64,000 nt of DNA from assembly GCF_001792775.2 (NCBI RefSeq), contig NZ_MLGE02000010.1, positions 23,452-87,451 of the forward strand. The letters run 5' to 3'. Of the stretch, positions 1 through 10,252 are shown one piece after another. The notes under the pieces were generated by a model that saw only the letters and a list, made by a program, of their open reading frames with translations, did not search any database and was not told where the DNA came from. The first letter of the stretch is position 1, and each line of letters begins with the position of its first letter. A program made the position numbers and the translations under genes. This stretch comes from Staphylococcus pseudintermedius (lineage in GTDB: Bacteria; Bacillota; Bacilli; Staphylococcales; Staphylococcaceae).

Positions 1-815
1 TAACTGAGCGGTAATTTATTAGTGACATAACCATTCACATTGTTACAATCTGGTGCAGTGAACACCTCTTCAGTCGGGATGTTTGCGATAAAACCTTGAC
101 CTTGTTCTGTATAACTCATCGGTTCTTCCCAAATATGGCCTTTCGGTAAGCCAATATGTAAGTCTGTTCCTTCTGAAACGAAATGAAGCGCTGTATAAGC
201 TTTGTCGTTCAACATTGCTGCACGCACTTTTAAGTTTTGTGCATGTCTTTCCCAGTTTTCAATTGGATCATTGCCATCGACGCGTACAATACTCAAAATA
301 TCTTCTAAAAACCTCGCCATCGCTTCTTCATCACTTAATTCAGGATACACACGGTTTGCCCATGCTTGGGAAGGATAACATGCAACAAGCCACGGGAAAC
401 TATTTTTTTGTGCTGCAATCATGTATGGTTTAAAAGCTTTTGCGTATTGACGTTGTGCCGCCTTTAATTTGTCAGAATCGATGCCATTCAGTAAATCTGG
501 ATCTTCTGATAAGAGTGCTAGCATACATGCACCACGGTTCACGTAATCCATGCGTTCTTCTACGTCATAGCCTTTAACCTCTTGTTCAAAAAATGAAGTC
601 GGCTCATTTTCGTAAGTCAGACGTTTAACTTGAGGATCCTCATATTTCACTCTTACATCCGAGGCCCCTGCTGCATAAGCTTCTTTTACAATTAAACGTG
701 TGAAGTCCACGGTTTCTACAGATGTGCGAATGTACACAGGTTGACCTTGTTGCACATTCATCCCCACACGTACGAGCAATTTAGCATATTGTTGTAATCG
801 TTTCTCAGTTGTCAT
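1..815 (-). CDS. ampS: Aminopeptidase, M29 family (5' part; 3' end outside window)
   Basis: Metal-dependent aminopeptidase that removes N-terminal residues from cytoplasmic peptides. Only about 271 residues of a protein usually near 410 are present; the gene runs off the left edge. The N-terminal lobe is typical of the AmpS/PepS/thermophilic aminopeptidase family, and near the end of the visible part there is a [12 protein letters not shown] stretch that holds the first metal-binding glutamate. The remaining metal ligands lie outside the window. The ATG at 813-815 is preceded by a good ribosome-binding site (GGGAGGTT, 821-828). The small DUF1128 gene lies just upstream on the same strand, so the two are probably cotranscribed. 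Family assignment is firm. Confidence 0.9.
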   Translation of the reverse strand, partial: MTTEKRLQQYAKLLVRVGMNVQQGQPVYIRTSVETVDFTRLIVKEAYAAGASDVRVKYEDPQVKRLTYENEPTSFFEQEVKGYDVEERMDYVNRGACMLALLSEDPDLLNGIDSDKLKAAQRQYAKAFKPYMIAAQKNSFPWLVACYPSQAWANRVYPELSDEEAMARFLEDILSIVRVDGNDPIENWERHAQNLKVRAAMLNDKAYTALHFVSEGTDLHIGLPKGHIWEEPMSYTEQGQGFIANIPTEEVFTAPDCNNVNGYVTNKLPLS

Positions 816-836
816 ATAAAAACCTCCCAATTCGAA

Positions 837-1040
837 TTACTTGCGAATATCACCTAATGCTTCAGTAATACCTGTCATTTCACGTGGTGTAAAGTCACGT
901 TTCGAAGTGACAAACGCATGTATATCTTCTATATCTTCACGATCATTTTCACTATAGTTTTCTGGATCAATTAATCCGGGGTTTACTAAATTTAAACGAT
1001 TGCGTATTTCTACAATCATTTCTTCAATAGATTTTGACAT
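837..1040 (-). CDS. DUF1128 / UPF0435 family protein
   Basis: A 67-residue acidic, soluble protein of the DUF1128 (UPF0435) family found throughout staphylococci and bacilli; no function is known. It begins MSKSIEEMIVEIRNRLN and has the family's helical, charged profile with no membrane segment. It lies 21 bases upstream of the aminopeptidase gene on the same strand and probably shares its transcript. Length agrees with the family. Confidence 0.85.
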   Translation of the reverse strand: MSKSIEEMIVEIRNRLNLVNPGLIDPENYSENDREDIEDIHAFVTSKRDFTPREMTGITEALGDIRK

Positions 1041-1173
1041 TTATCTCATCCTTTCGTCTCCAATATTTTATCAAAGTGATGAATATTTGAAAAATTTTTG
1101 TCGCTATCACTTTCGAATTGTTTTAAAAAAGGCTAAAATGGGCATATAGATTTAGAACATGGAGGTTATCTGC

Positions 1174-1632
1174 ATGACAACAGTTGCTTTTGTATGTTTA
1201 GGTAATATTTGTCGATCTCCTATGGCTGAGGCAATTATGCGCCAACGTCTAAAGGATCGCAATATTGACGACATTGAAGTATACTCGAGAGGGACAGGTC
1301 GCTGGAATTTAGGTGAACCCCCTCATCAAGGTACACAAAAAATTTTAAAAGCACATGACATTCCTTTCGATGGGATGATTAGCGAATTATTTACAGAAAC
1401 GGATGATTTTGATTACATTATTGCCATGGATCAAAGTAATGTAGATAATATTAAGGACATTAATCCTCATCTTAAAGGTAAGGTGCACAAATTGCTTGAA
1501 TTCAGTGATATGGAGGAAACAGACGTTCCAGACCCATATTACACAAATAATTTTGAAGGTGTTTATGAAATGATTCAGTCATCTACGGATCATTTAATAG
1601 ACTATATTCTTAAAGACACACGAAAGGGGTAA
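1174..1632 (+). CDS. ptpA: Low molecular weight protein-tyrosine phosphatase PtpA
   Basis: Cytoplasmic phosphatase that hydrolyses phosphotyrosine; the S. aureus homologue is secreted during macrophage infection. The CX5R active-site loop is at residues 8-14 (CLGNICR, followed by S), and the general-acid aspartate lies in the VPDPYY motif near residue 120. The open frame extends upstream to an ATG at 1159, but that ATG overlaps the ribosome-binding site GGAGG (1161-1165), so the start is placed at ATG 1174. This gives 152 residues, against about 154 in S. aureus. The YtxH-like gene follows 7 bases after the stop, so the two are probably an operon. Confidence 0.93.
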   Translation: MTTVAFVCLGNICRSPMAEAIMRQRLKDRNIDDIEVYSRGTGRWNLGEPPHQGTQKILKAHDIPFDGMISELFTETDDFDYIIAMDQSNVDNIKDINPHLKGKVHKLLEFSDMEETDVPDPYYTNNFEGVYEMIQSSTDHLIDYILKDTRKG

Positions 1633-1639
1633 CATCATT

Positions 1640-1927
1640 ATGCAAAACAAATTATTACCTGGAATCTTAATTGGGGCTACAGTCGGTGGTGCGATTGCGT
1701 TAATCGACAAAAACACACGCCGTTCTGTGAAAACATCAGTGAATAACATTAAAACAGGGCAACGTTCAAGCCAACCTTCTAAGTTCACTCAAGTGAAAGA
1801 TGAAGTATTATACTGGAAAAATACGTTTGACGAAATTCGTCGTAACAATCCAGAACTAGAACGTTCTTTACGCAACGCAAAAGATACGTTTATGGAACGC
1901 AAAAACAACAAACAAATTGGTCTTTAA
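1640..1927 (+). CDS. YtxH-type small membrane-anchored protein
   Basis: A 95-residue protein with one N-terminal hydrophobic glycine-rich segment (about residues 5-22, LLPGILIGATVGGAIAL) followed by a basic, then mixed-charge helical region. This is the layout of YtxH-domain proteins, whose role in staphylococci is not established. It follows ptpA by 7 bases. The only odd point is a nearly identical charge pattern to general-stress proteins; no enzymatic motif is visible. Confidence 0.75.
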   Translation: MQNKLLPGILIGATVGGAIALIDKNTRRSVKTSVNNIKTGQRSSQPSKFTQVKDEVLYWKNTFDEIRRNNPELERSLRNAKDTFMERKNNKQIGL

Positions 1928-2142
1928 TCTAACCATTTTTAGAACTATCGTTGGATGACAATGACATCTTAAGTATGAACAGCTCATATGACTCACATTG
2001 ATACGTTCACATTTCAATGCATTGACGCTATATGTCGTTCATATGTTTGATGTCGTCTGTCATACCCAAGGGCAATTTCAATGCACATTTTATGATGCCT
2101 TGGAGATTGCCCCTTTTAATTTTTAAGATAAGGAGTTTAGCT

Positions 2143-3480
2143 ATGTCTAAAAACGAACAACAGTCAGAAGGCTTTATTGATAAAGTCAAAAAGACAATTT
2201 CTAATGACGATCATGCGCAAAATCAAAAAGAAGAAACGCCTTCTCCTGATCGAAAAGGAGATGCGACAGGTGAAACGGAAGAGAAGCATAAATTCGTAAA
2301 GCCTCAACCGTTTCAATCTAAAGAAGCACCGAAAGAAAATCAAACATTTTTCGTTTCAAGAATTAACAAACCAGCCAAATATACAGACCGTCCGAACTTT
2401 TTTAACTATTTAATTTATCGTATTGGAAAAGACGATGCATCTGGATTAGCCGCACAACTTGCTTACTATTTTATGTTGTCGCTTTTTCCAATGTTGATTT
2501 TCATCTTATCGCTCGTCCCACTCTTTAACATTGATAGCGATACGATTACAGCACAAATTTCAAAGAATGCCCCTGCAGAAACGTCCTCCATCATTACCGG
2601 TATTATTGATGATGTCATGGGTAATGCAAGTGGTGGTCTACTCTCAATCGGGTTGATCTTGGCATTGTGGACAGCATCGAACGGAATGACTGCGATGATG
2701 AATGCTTTTAACGTCGCTTATGATGTTGAAGATAGCCGTAACTTTGTCGTATCGAAGTTGTTAGCGATTTTCTTTACATTATTAATTGGGATTACATTAC
2801 CACTCACACTCGTCTTATTTACGTTTGGTGAGCAAATCGGCAACTTATTATTCGGACCACTAGGCCTAGACGAACAAGTTCGTTGGGTATTTAGTCTGTT
2901 ACGTACTGCCCTTCCTGTATTAGCTGTACTGATTGTTTTTACAATTATATATACGTTAGCACCAAATGTGAAAATTCGATTTAAATCGGTTATTCCTGGT
3001 GCCCTATTCTCAACGATTGTATGGATTTTAGGTTCATTGGCATTTGGTTTTTACGTTTCAAACTTTGCCAACTACTCTAAAACGTATGGTAGTATCGGAG
3101 GCGTGATCGTTTTAATGTTATGGTTGTACATCACTGGCTTTATTTTAATTATTGGTGCTGAAATCAATGCGATTGTTCATCAACGTAAAGTCATTAAAGG
3201 CAAAACACCTGAAGAAGAAACGTATGATGAACTTGAAGCAGAAGACGAAGAAGACTTAGCTGAAGCACATAATAATTATGGCGAAAAAGACGATAAACAA
3301 GTGAATGATGATCAAGAAACAAACGACACGCGCCATAAAGAGAGCGTACAGAACACAGCGTCTGAATCAACACATGACACGACCACGTCAACAGACCGTG
3401 CACCACAATACAAAGAACCAGAAATAGTCGAACGCACGAATACAGGTCGTTCAAAGCATATTAAAACAACAGAAGATTAA
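2143..3480 (+). CDS. YihY/BrkB-family integral membrane protein
   Basis: Polytopic membrane protein of the YihY/virulence-factor-BrkB family (once mislabelled ribonuclease BN); its substrate is unknown. A charged cytoplasmic N-terminal tail of about 85 residues is followed by the family core with about six membrane helices, including the DGASGLAAQLAYY-like segment (here DDASGLAAQLAYY) and YGSIGGVIVLMLWLY. A long acidic, low-complexity C-terminal tail rich in D, E, T and N follows. The ORF is open from 2032, but the ribosome-binding site AAGGAG (2130-2135) points to ATG 2143, giving 445 residues. It is 32 bases upstream of the carbonic anhydrase gene. Confidence 0.85.
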   Translation: MSKNEQQSEGFIDKVKKTISNDDHAQNQKEETPSPDRKGDATGETEEKHKFVKPQPFQSKEAPKENQTFFVSRINKPAKYTDRPNFFNYLIYRIGKDDASGLAAQLAYYFMLSLFPMLIFILSLVPLFNIDSDTITAQISKNAPAETSSIITGIIDDVMGNASGGLLSIGLILALWTASNGMTAMMNAFNVAYDVEDSRNFVVSKLLAIFFTLLIGITLPLTLVLFTFGEQIGNLLFGPLGLDEQVRWVFSLLRTALPVLAVLIVFTIIYTLAPNVKIRFKSVIPGALFSTIVWILGSLAFGFYVSNFANYSKTYGSIGGVIVLMLWLYITGFILIIGAEINAIVHQRKVIKGKTPEEETYDELEAEDEEDLAEAHNNYGEKDDKQVNDDQETNDTRHKESVQNTASESTHDTTTSTDRAPQYKEPEIVERTNTGRSKHIKTTED

Positions 3481-3512
3481 ACAACACTGTACCAATCTTG
3501 GGAGGAAGTCTA

Positions 3513-4094
3513 ATGACATTACTAGAACACATTTTAGAATACAACGAAGAATTTGTAGCGAATAAAGCGTACGAAGCTTATTCAACAAGTAAAACACCTT
3601 CAAAAAAAGCGGTATTACTCACTTGTATGGATACACGCTTGCAAGATTTATCAACCAAAGCACTCGGTTTCAATAATGGGGATTTAAAGGTAGTTAAAAA
3701 TGCAGGGGCTACGATTAGCCATCCATTCGGTTCAACAATGCGAAGTTTACTCGTAGGCATCTATGCATTAGGGGCTGAAGAAATTATTATTATGGGACAT
3801 AAAGACTGTGGTATGGGAAATATTAATGTCGAAGAAGTGATGACAACGATGCAGCAACGTGGTGTCGACCAGCAAGTGATCGATATTCTCAACTACTCTG
3901 GCATCGATGTTTCCAACTTTTTAAAAGGCTTTGACGATGTTTATGATAATGTAAAACACAACATTGAAATGATTTATGAACATCCGCTATTTGATAATAA
4001 AGTGCCGGTTCATGGTCTTGTCATTGAGCCGCATACCGGTGAATTAGACCTTGTGCATAACGGTTATGAGCGCGCTGAATCCTATCAAAATTAA
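3513..4094 (+). CDS. Beta-class carbonic anhydrase
   Basis: Zinc enzyme that interconverts CO2 and bicarbonate in the cytoplasm, supplying bicarbonate for carboxylation reactions. Zinc and active-site residues are visible: C38 and the D40/R42 dyad in LLTCMDTR, and H96/C99 in MGHKDCGMG. At 193 residues it fits the short YvdA-type beta class. The start is ATG 3513 behind GGGAGGAAG (3500-3508); an upstream TTG at 3498 lies before that site and is rejected. A strong terminator follows directly. Confidence 0.92.
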   Translation: MTLLEHILEYNEEFVANKAYEAYSTSKTPSKKAVLLTCMDTRLQDLSTKALGFNNGDLKVVKNAGATISHPFGSTMRSLLVGIYALGAEEIIIMGHKDCGMGNINVEEVMTTMQQRGVDQQVIDILNYSGIDVSNFLKGFDDVYDNVKHNIEMIYEHPLFDNKVPVHGLVIEPHTGELDLVHNGYERAESYQN

Positions 4095-4102
4095 ACGAAC
4101 TT

Positions 4103-4151
4103 GAGGAGGAGTAGGAGATAAAAATTTATTTCCTACTCCTCCTCATTTTTT
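4103..4151 (+). terminator. Rho-independent terminator of the carbonic anhydrase gene
   Basis: A perfect 14-bp stem (4103-4116 with 4131-4144, GAGGAGGAGTAGGA) with a 14-base loop, followed by a run of T from 4146. It sits 9 bases after the stop codon of the upstream gene. Confidence 0.9.
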
Positions 4152-4660
4152 TGACTGTTTCATCACCATTACTGAAATCGATTAATGGTAATCGAGCAGT
4201 CGAAAAATAGGGGTAAATGGGATATAGAAAATGTTGCTATCGTTTTCTTGATTTCATAAATTTGCACTCTGTTTGCGCTGTATTTGATATACGATTGCCT
4301 AAAAGGCTGAGACGGCTGATGGAATGCATACATACTGCTGACAGTTACCGCTTCTCTTTAATAGTGGTTACTGTCAGCAGTAGCTGTCTGACTTCTCAAT
4401 GTTTGCAAGGGCAGTCAGACGAAATCTTTGTGACACATGAGATTTCTGTACTGCTCCGATAATCCACTATTGTCTCAACAAATGTAACAGTTTAATCAAA
4501 CAGTAGTCAATTGAAGGACCAGTCCCTCGGAATGCGAAGCCATGAGGGCAATCTAAAGCCTCAAGTCATAGGAAGGGCAAGTACAACAACCATATTACAT
4601 CAACAGCATCGAAAATTTTTATGTCCTACCTCTTTCCCTTTTTATGAATACTCGTACGTT
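4152..4660. other. Gene-free stretch with two hairpins and a repeat fragment
   Basis: No convincing gene is present between the convergent carbonic anhydrase and vraR genes. It holds a 15-bp stem with one mismatch (4335-4349 with 4366-4380), a second stem GTCTGAC/GTCAGAC (4386-4392 with 4414-4420), and at 4519-4552 a left-end fragment of the dispersed palindromic element described separately. The short ORFs here have no ribosome-binding sites and no protein-like composition. Confidence 0.6.
4519..4552 (-). repeat. Dispersed palindromic element, left-end fragment
   Basis: In reverse orientation ATTGCCCTCATGGCTTCGCA, TTCCGAGGGACTGG aligns with ATTGCCGTCTTGGACTCGCG of the 33620 copy, with about three quarters of positions the same by eye. 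The right half is not present. Confidence 0.45.
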
Positions 4661-5290
4661 CTACTCAATCAAGCCGTGTTGGAAAGCATAAATAACCGCT
4701 TGCGTACGATCCTGCACCTCAAGCTTACTTAAAATATTACTCACATGCGTCTTCACTGTCTTAATCGTAATATGTGATGCACTCGCAATCTCTTGGTTCG
4801 AATAGCCTTTTGAAATCAACAACAAAATTTCCATCTCGCGCTCAGTCAACAATTCATATAACTCCGCACGCTGCTTCATTCGATTGCGCATTTTCACTAA
4901 TACTTCCGCTTCAAACACAGACTCACCACGACTCGTTTTACGTACAGCTTCCGCAATATCATTCGCACTCGTCGTTTTTAAAATGTAACTATCGACACCG
5001 GCATCTAACGCTCGATACACTTCTTTATCTTCAATATAACTCGTCAGCATCACGACTTTAATATGTGGCAAATCTTTCTTAATTTGCATTGTCGCTTCAA
5101 CGCCGTCCATATCCGTCATCACTAAATCCATTAAAATTAAATCTGGTTTCAATTCGTGGGCTTTTGCGATTGCTTCTTTACCTGAGGCACCTTCTCCCAC
5201 TACTTCGATATCGGGTTGTGTTGATAAATAACTTGAAATCCCAATACGTACCATTTCATGATCATCAACAAATAATACTTTAATTGTCAT
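4661..5290 (-). CDS. vraR: Cell-wall-stress response regulator VraR
   Basis: LuxR/NarL-type response regulator. Phosphorylated VraR turns on the cell-wall stress regulon after damage by beta-lactams or glycopeptides. The receiver domain (about 1-120) has the acidic pair D9/D10 and the phosphorylation site D55 in LILMDLVM; the C-terminal LuxR helix-turn-helix (about 145-209) contains [22 protein letters not shown]. The frame is open to 5308, but the ribosome-binding site AAAAGGAGGAA lies just before ATG 5290, giving 209 residues as in S. aureus. The start overlaps the end of vraS by 11 bases, so the two are translationally coupled. Confidence 0.97.
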   Translation of the reverse strand: MTIKVLFVDDHEMVRIGISSYLSTQPDIEVVGEGASGKEAIAKAHELKPDLILMDLVMTDMDGVEATMQIKKDLPHIKVVMLTSYIEDKEVYRALDAGVDSYILKTTSANDIAEAVRKTSRGESVFEAEVLVKMRNRMKQRAELYELLTEREMEILLLISKGYSNQEIASASHITIKTVKTHVSNILSKLEVQDRTQAVIYAFQHGLIE

Positions 5291-6323
5291 GCTGTTCCTC
5301 CTTTTCAAGTGGTGCTTTCACTTCTATTCTCGTCCCCGCATCAGGTAATGAGACGATATGAAATGTGGCACCAATCTCTATTGCACGTTCACGCATATTT
5401 TTTAATCCATAACTTTGTTCTAACTTTTCATCGACATTAAATCCAATGCCGTCATCTTGTATACGCAACAATAAATAATCATTGCGGTTAAGTAATTCTA
5501 CCGTTACTTGCGTCCCCTCAGCATGTCGTAACGTATTGGAAATCGCTTCTTGGGTAATTCTAAAAAGGTGATCCTCAATGCCTTTAGGTACTTCAAACTC
5601 ATCAATTTCTTGCACGACTTTAATGGGTACTTTACGTTGTAGATCCGTCACAAGCGATTTAATTCCCTCACCTAACGATTTGTCCTTCAATCCTATAGGT
5701 CTCAAGTGAAGTAACAGAGCGCGCATTTCAAGTTGTGAGTCTTGCACCATTTTTTCTAACGTTGGAATTTGTTGGTCTAACGGTGGTGCTAAATCTGTTT
5801 CTTTGATTGCAGACAACATCATACTTGCCGCGAAAAGTTGTTGCGACACACTATCATGCAATTCTCGTGCTAAACGCTGTCGTTCATCTTCTATAATCTT
5901 TTTCACCTTCAAATCATTTAAATTATACGTTTCATTCGTTAAATTTTGTGTTTTAATTCGCATTTTATGCAATTCTTGATTTAATGGGACGAGTGCTTGA
6001 TATAATTCAATCGTTTCATTATACAGCTCGAGTTGTTGATCATTGATGCCCACTGTTTCACCTTCAAAGGCACGAACGATTTGTTGCTTGAGCCAATCAT
6101 TTTGTTGATTGATTTTATAAGCTAACACACTGCCCACAATAATACATAAAAAAATGACGACTAAATTTAAAAAGATAAAAACAGGAATACCTAAAATTTG
6201 TGTATAAAACATGCCTTGAAAGAAAATAATATTGGTGAACACTTTGTCAATAAAGAAAAACGCGGTGAGCATACTATATACGAGAATGAGCATCGAACCT
6301 ATCGCTCGGACGTAGTGATTCAT
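5280..6323 (-). CDS. vraS: Sensor histidine kinase VraS
   Basis: Membrane histidine kinase of the intramembrane-sensing type, partner of VraR. Two N-terminal membrane helices (about 8-28 and 44-68) with a very short loop; the HisKA_3 dimerisation and phosphoacceptor domain has H156 in [12 protein letters not shown]; the HATPase_c domain follows, with NTLRHAEG (N box) and DDGIGF (G1 box). Its 347 residues equal the S. aureus length. It overlaps vraT by 4 bases and vraR by 11 bases within the vraUTSR operon. Confidence 0.97.
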   Translation of the reverse strand: MNHYVRAIGSMLILVYSMLTAFFFIDKVFTNIIFFQGMFYTQILGIPVFIFLNLVVIFLCIIVGSVLAYKINQQNDWLKQQIVRAFEGETVGINDQQLELYNETIELYQALVPLNQELHKMRIKTQNLTNETYNLNDLKVKKIIEDERQRLARELHDSVSQQLFAASMMLSAIKETDLAPPLDQQIPTLEKMVQDSQLEMRALLLHLRPIGLKDKSLGEGIKSLVTDLQRKVPIKVVQEIDEFEVPKGIEDHLFRITQEAISNTLRHAEGTQVTVELLNRNDYLLLRIQDDGIGFNVDEKLEQSYGLKNMRERAIEIGATFHIVSLPDAGTRIEVKAPLEKEEQHDN

Positions 6324-7021
6324 CGATAAACCACCTCAACATCGCCTATAAATGTTGAGACGAAGATATTGACGGTATAGTTTTCTGGTTTATGTTGTGA
6401 TTGCATTAAAATGTTATTATTTTCAACTTTAAAACGCTGTTGATCTAAAGTGACATTGCCGTAAAATGCAGCCACATTCAAATTCACATTATAATTAAGG
6501 GGTACCACGACTTGCACTTTACCTACGATGTGACGAATGACGACATGGTTTTGCATTTTTAAATTCGCCGCTTTCGTCATATCCACAACTACGTCACCAA
6601 TCCCATGTTGAATTTGCAAATCTTCCCATTTATAAACATAGACTGGTGTTTTTTGTTCGCCAAACCATTTTTGTTTGATGAATGAAGGGTTTTGCGCCGC
6701 ATCTTCTGTTGATAATATTTCAAATGGTCGTCTTTTGTAGATCACATAGCGCACCGCAACGATAATCATAAACAAGAATAATATGACGAGTGTGTACTTA
6801 TTAGATAATAATGTAAATAAAATCATTAATGCGCCAATCCAAAAGAATAGTAATCCACGCACTTTATGAAAGTAAATATAACCGACATACATTAAAATAC
6901 TGCCTAATAATAAAACGAAGAGGAACCCGATTTTCTCAAAAAAGATATAGTAAAGGTTCGCAATAATCATTAGCGCAGTAAAAATAATGAGTAATTCGGT
7001 CGAAATATATTTTTGTGTCAT
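6320..7021 (-). CDS. vraT: VraT (LiaF/YvqF-like) membrane regulator
   Basis: Third member of the VraTSR three-component system, needed for full signalling; homologous to Bacillus LiaF (YvqF). Four hydrophobic segments occupy about residues 8-105, followed by a C-terminal beta-rich LiaF/DUF2154 domain (about 125-233) with the pattern GIGDVVVDM...GKVQVVVP...[10 protein letters not shown]. Length 233 fits the family. It lies 12 bases after vraU and overlaps vraS by 4 bases. Confidence 0.93.
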   Translation of the reverse strand: MTQKYISTELLIIFTALMIIANLYYIFFEKIGFLFVLLLGSILMYVGYIYFHKVRGLLFFWIGALMILFTLLSNKYTLVILFLFMIIVAVRYVIYKRRPFEILSTEDAAQNPSFIKQKWFGEQKTPVYVYKWEDLQIQHGIGDVVVDMTKAANLKMQNHVVIRHIVGKVQVVVPLNYNVNLNVAAFYGNVTLDQQRFKVENNNILMQSQHKPENYTVNIFVSTFIGDVEVVYR

Positions 7022-7033
7022 ATTTCCACCTTT

Positions 7034-7423
7034 CTAGTATGCATACATTAAAGATTGAACAAAATCACATTCCTTTTTCATCAAACCTTTATCTTCTCTT
7101 AACTTGAGGAAGTAATTTTCCAATTGCGCATACTCTTTTTCAATTTCATTCAAATCACTTTTAATCGAATTGATGTCTCCACCCTCAATCACTTTCGCAC
7201 TTGAGAGATGATATTCATTCATTAAGTCGATATATTTATTTTCTAATTCAATCGTTCTTCTGTCAATCATCATCCGCATTTGGCATTTTTTGCGTTCGAT
7301 ATAAGCCATTGCACAGTCAATATTTTGAATTTTAATATCTAATCGATTCAAATATTGATGAAACAGTTGTTGATAAACCTCACGAAAAAACTTTTCAAAA
7401 TAACTTTTTAATAGTTGTAACAT
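7034..7423 (-). CDS. vraU: VraU, first gene product of the vra operon
   Basis: A 129-residue soluble, charged, mainly helical protein of unknown biochemical role; the first gene of the vraUTSR operon in staphylococci encodes a protein of this size. The sequence has long amphipathic stretches suggestive of coiled coil (about 20-110). The gene assignment rests on position, length and general character. The start ATG at 7421-7423 follows AGAGGTGATT. A promoter is predicted just upstream. Confidence 0.85.
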   Translation of the reverse strand: MLQLLKSYFEKFFREVYQQLFHQYLNRLDIKIQNIDCAMAYIERKKCQMRMMIDRRTIELENKYIDLMNEYHLSSAKVIEGGDINSIKSDLNEIEKEYAQLENYFLKLREDKGLMKKECDFVQSLMYAY

Positions 7424-7450
7424 TTTAGAATCACCTCTAACGTTACCCCT

Positions 7451-7514
7451 ATTATAAAATGGTTCTATAACCTTGATAATAGGCTACAGAACCATTTCCC
7501 TTTAAGACTTAAGT
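7451..7514 (-). promoter_or_regulatory. Predicted vraUTSR promoter with a possible VraR box
   Basis: On the minus strand there is a TTATCA (-35, 7474-7479), a 17-base spacer and a perfect TATAAT (-10, 7451-7456), 28 bases before the vraU start. Upstream at 7507-7514 is ACTTAAGT, which fits the ACT-Nn-AGT form reported for VraR sites in S. aureus. A 10-bp inverted repeat (7457-7466 with 7488-7497) brackets the -35; it could also act as a weak terminator for map. The promoter is read directly from sequence; regulation by VraR is inference. Confidence 0.6.
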
Positions 7515-7520
7515 CCGAAT

Positions 7521-8306
<786 letters not shown>

Positions 8307-8378
8307 TTATACAGTCCTTATTATAACAAAAAATTTTTGATATACTAATAATGAACTACGAAACAGGAGATACGAACT

Positions 8379-9377
8379 ATGAAGGATAAATGGTATAAAA
8401 ATTTAGTCGGTGCACGGACGCTTAAAACAGGGTTAGCTACTTTTCTTACTGCGCTTTTTTGTTTGTCACTCGATCTCAACCCTATTTTTGCAATTTTATC
8501 AGCCGTCGTAACGATTGAACCCACTGTCAAAGCTTCCATTCGAAAAGGTTACAAACGACTTCCAGCCACAGTCATTGGTGCATTTATTGCTGTCGTCTGC
8601 ACTTACTTTTTAGGTGATGACTCGGCACTCACTTATGGTTTGACTGCAACTTTAACCATCTTACTTTGTATTCGCTTGAACTTACATGTCGGGATTACAG
8701 TTGCGACACTTACCGCTTTAGCAATGATTCCAGATATACACGAAGATTATTATTTCAACTTTTTTTCACGCTTATTAACAGCCTTCATAGGATTAGGTAC
8801 AGCAGGACTGGTGAACTTCATCATAATGCCACCGAAATATTACGACCAAATCGATGTCCTTATTGAAAAAACAGAACGTGAAATTTACCATTTATTTGAT
8901 ACGCGGATGAAAGAACTGGTCATCGGCTTATTTCACTCTAAAAAAAGTGATCAAGCGGTACAAAAATTGCATGTATTGAACGCACGGATTGAAGAATTAC
9001 TCGGGTACCAAAAAGATGAATTGAATTATCATAAAAGTCGCAGTCAATCCGATGAATGGTTGCGTTTAAGACGGTTGACAAATCGCGCGCATGAAAATCG
9101 ACTGATGATTACACATTTGTCGAATATTATTTATTTACCAAATGATACAATGATGATTTTTACGGACGAAGAAAAAATTGCGATGATTTCGATATCACAG
9201 CGGATGGATCAAATTTTTAATTGTGGCACGTTTAAGCCGGAGAAAAAAGCAGCATCGACATTGAAGAACTCAGTGAAAGGTTTGAATGAGTTTGACGATA
9301 ACCAAGTTAAAAGTCATACCATTTATGAGATTTTGTTAATTTATCGTATTTTATTGTTGCGTTATAAAGTGAAATAG
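8379..9377 (+). CDS. Aromatic-acid-exporter-like (FUSC/ArAE, DUF939) membrane protein
   Basis: Membrane protein of the FUSC superfamily, aromatic acid exporter ArAE_1 branch (as in Bacillus YqjA/YgaE-type proteins). About six membrane helices fill residues 15-155 (TGLATFLTALFCLSL, AVVTIEPTVKASIRKG), followed by a cytoplasmic helical domain of about 170 residues with long charged helices. A substrate cannot be named from sequence. ATG 8379 has AGGAGA at 8365-8370. A TATACT at 8341-8346 may be its -10. Confidence 0.83.
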   Translation: MKDKWYKNLVGARTLKTGLATFLTALFCLSLDLNPIFAILSAVVTIEPTVKASIRKGYKRLPATVIGAFIAVVCTYFLGDDSALTYGLTATLTILLCIRLNLHVGITVATLTALAMIPDIHEDYYFNFFSRLLTAFIGLGTAGLVNFIIMPPKYYDQIDVLIEKTEREIYHLFDTRMKELVIGLFHSKKSDQAVQKLHVLNARIEELLGYQKDELNYHKSRSQSDEWLRLRRLTNRAHENRLMITHLSNIIYLPNDTMMIFTDEEKIAMISISQRMDQIFNCGTFKPEKKAASTLKNSVKGLNEFDDNQVKSHTIYEILLIYRILLLRYKVK

Positions 9378-9507
9378 AGTGTATAAAAGTGAGTGCGAAC
9401 CATTCATACACTTCTTATATAATGAACCGGGAATGGGACATAAAATTTTGATGCCATTGATGCATTTTCATCTAATTGCCTCATTTATCACCTTTTTAAA
9501 TTCTCAC

Positions 9508-9648
9508 AATTGCCCTTAATGGACTCGCGTTCCTAGGGGACTTGCCTCAACTAGCCAACGCTTTATTGAGCTGTTAAATATGAATGAAGCGTTGGCGGAT
9601 TTTCGGCTACGTCTGATCCCTCAGGAGTCTCGTCCATTTTAGCAATTT
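9508..9648 (+). repeat. Dispersed palindromic intergenic element, full copy
   Basis: Left end AATTGCCCTTAATGGACTCG, CGTTCCTAGGGG, then CCAACGCTT and its partner AAGCGTTGG around a variable loop, then GGATTTTCGG and the right end CTCAGGAGTCTCGTCCA and GCAATT. Outer and inner arms are each inverted repeats, so the transcript could fold into a long cruciform. No ORF inside. Confidence 0.8.
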
Positions 9649-10185
9649 GAATTTAAATGCTGTGAATCAATGAAACGAGCTGATAAGATGAAACAATCAA
9701 AAATTTTTATCCCCATTCACCTTAATTAATTTTATATTTCTATATTTTGCTTTTCGTTCATCGTAGGAGAGGGGCTCGGAAACTCAATGTCCTACCTCTG
9801 TTCTTTCAATTTTTAAACACTTTATTTTCAATGAGACTAACAGCAATGGGTCATTTAAAAATCTCTTTACGTTTGTTCGCTCCGGTGAAATGAGTGAATA
9901 ACAATTTTGGTTTATATGAAAATCTGACCTCTTTTGCGTTCCTTCCCGAAAACTTTAAAACAAGTTCTATTCTCTACTTTAGCGTAAAAAAATGGAGCAA
10001 GGCACTGCTATCGCTCACTCCATTTTGAAATATGTATTTTATATAATGGACACTACCGCAACACACTGCTGTCTCAAAAAGCTTCTAAGTGCACACTCAA
10101 AGTTATAAGAAAAAAACACAATTCTTGATGTATTGAATCGCTTTATTCACATAAACCTGCCTGCTTCTTTTAACAATTAACGTAA

Positions 10186-10252
10186 AATTGCCCCAATGGA
10201 CGAGACTCTTGAGACTTCAGCCCCTAAGAACGCGAGTCCATTAAGGGCAATT
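10186..10252 (-). repeat. Dispersed palindromic element, short form
   Basis: Only the two outer arms (AATTGCC...TGGACTCGCGTTC and GAGTCTCGTCCA...GCAATT) are present, joined after about 67 bp; the central CCAACGCTT/AAGCGTTGG hairpin and the GGATTTTCGG segment are missing. Orientation is reversed relative to the 9508 copy. Confidence 0.75.

Noticed and set aside
3194..3454. An 86-codon minus-strand frame within the BrkB gene
   Set aside because: Mirror image of the acidic low-complexity tail; a shadow of the true gene.
4217..4462. An 81-codon plus-strand frame in the vraR-carbonic anhydrase gap
   Set aside because: It runs through two hairpins, lacks a ribosome-binding site and has a cysteine-rich composition unlike staphylococcal proteins.
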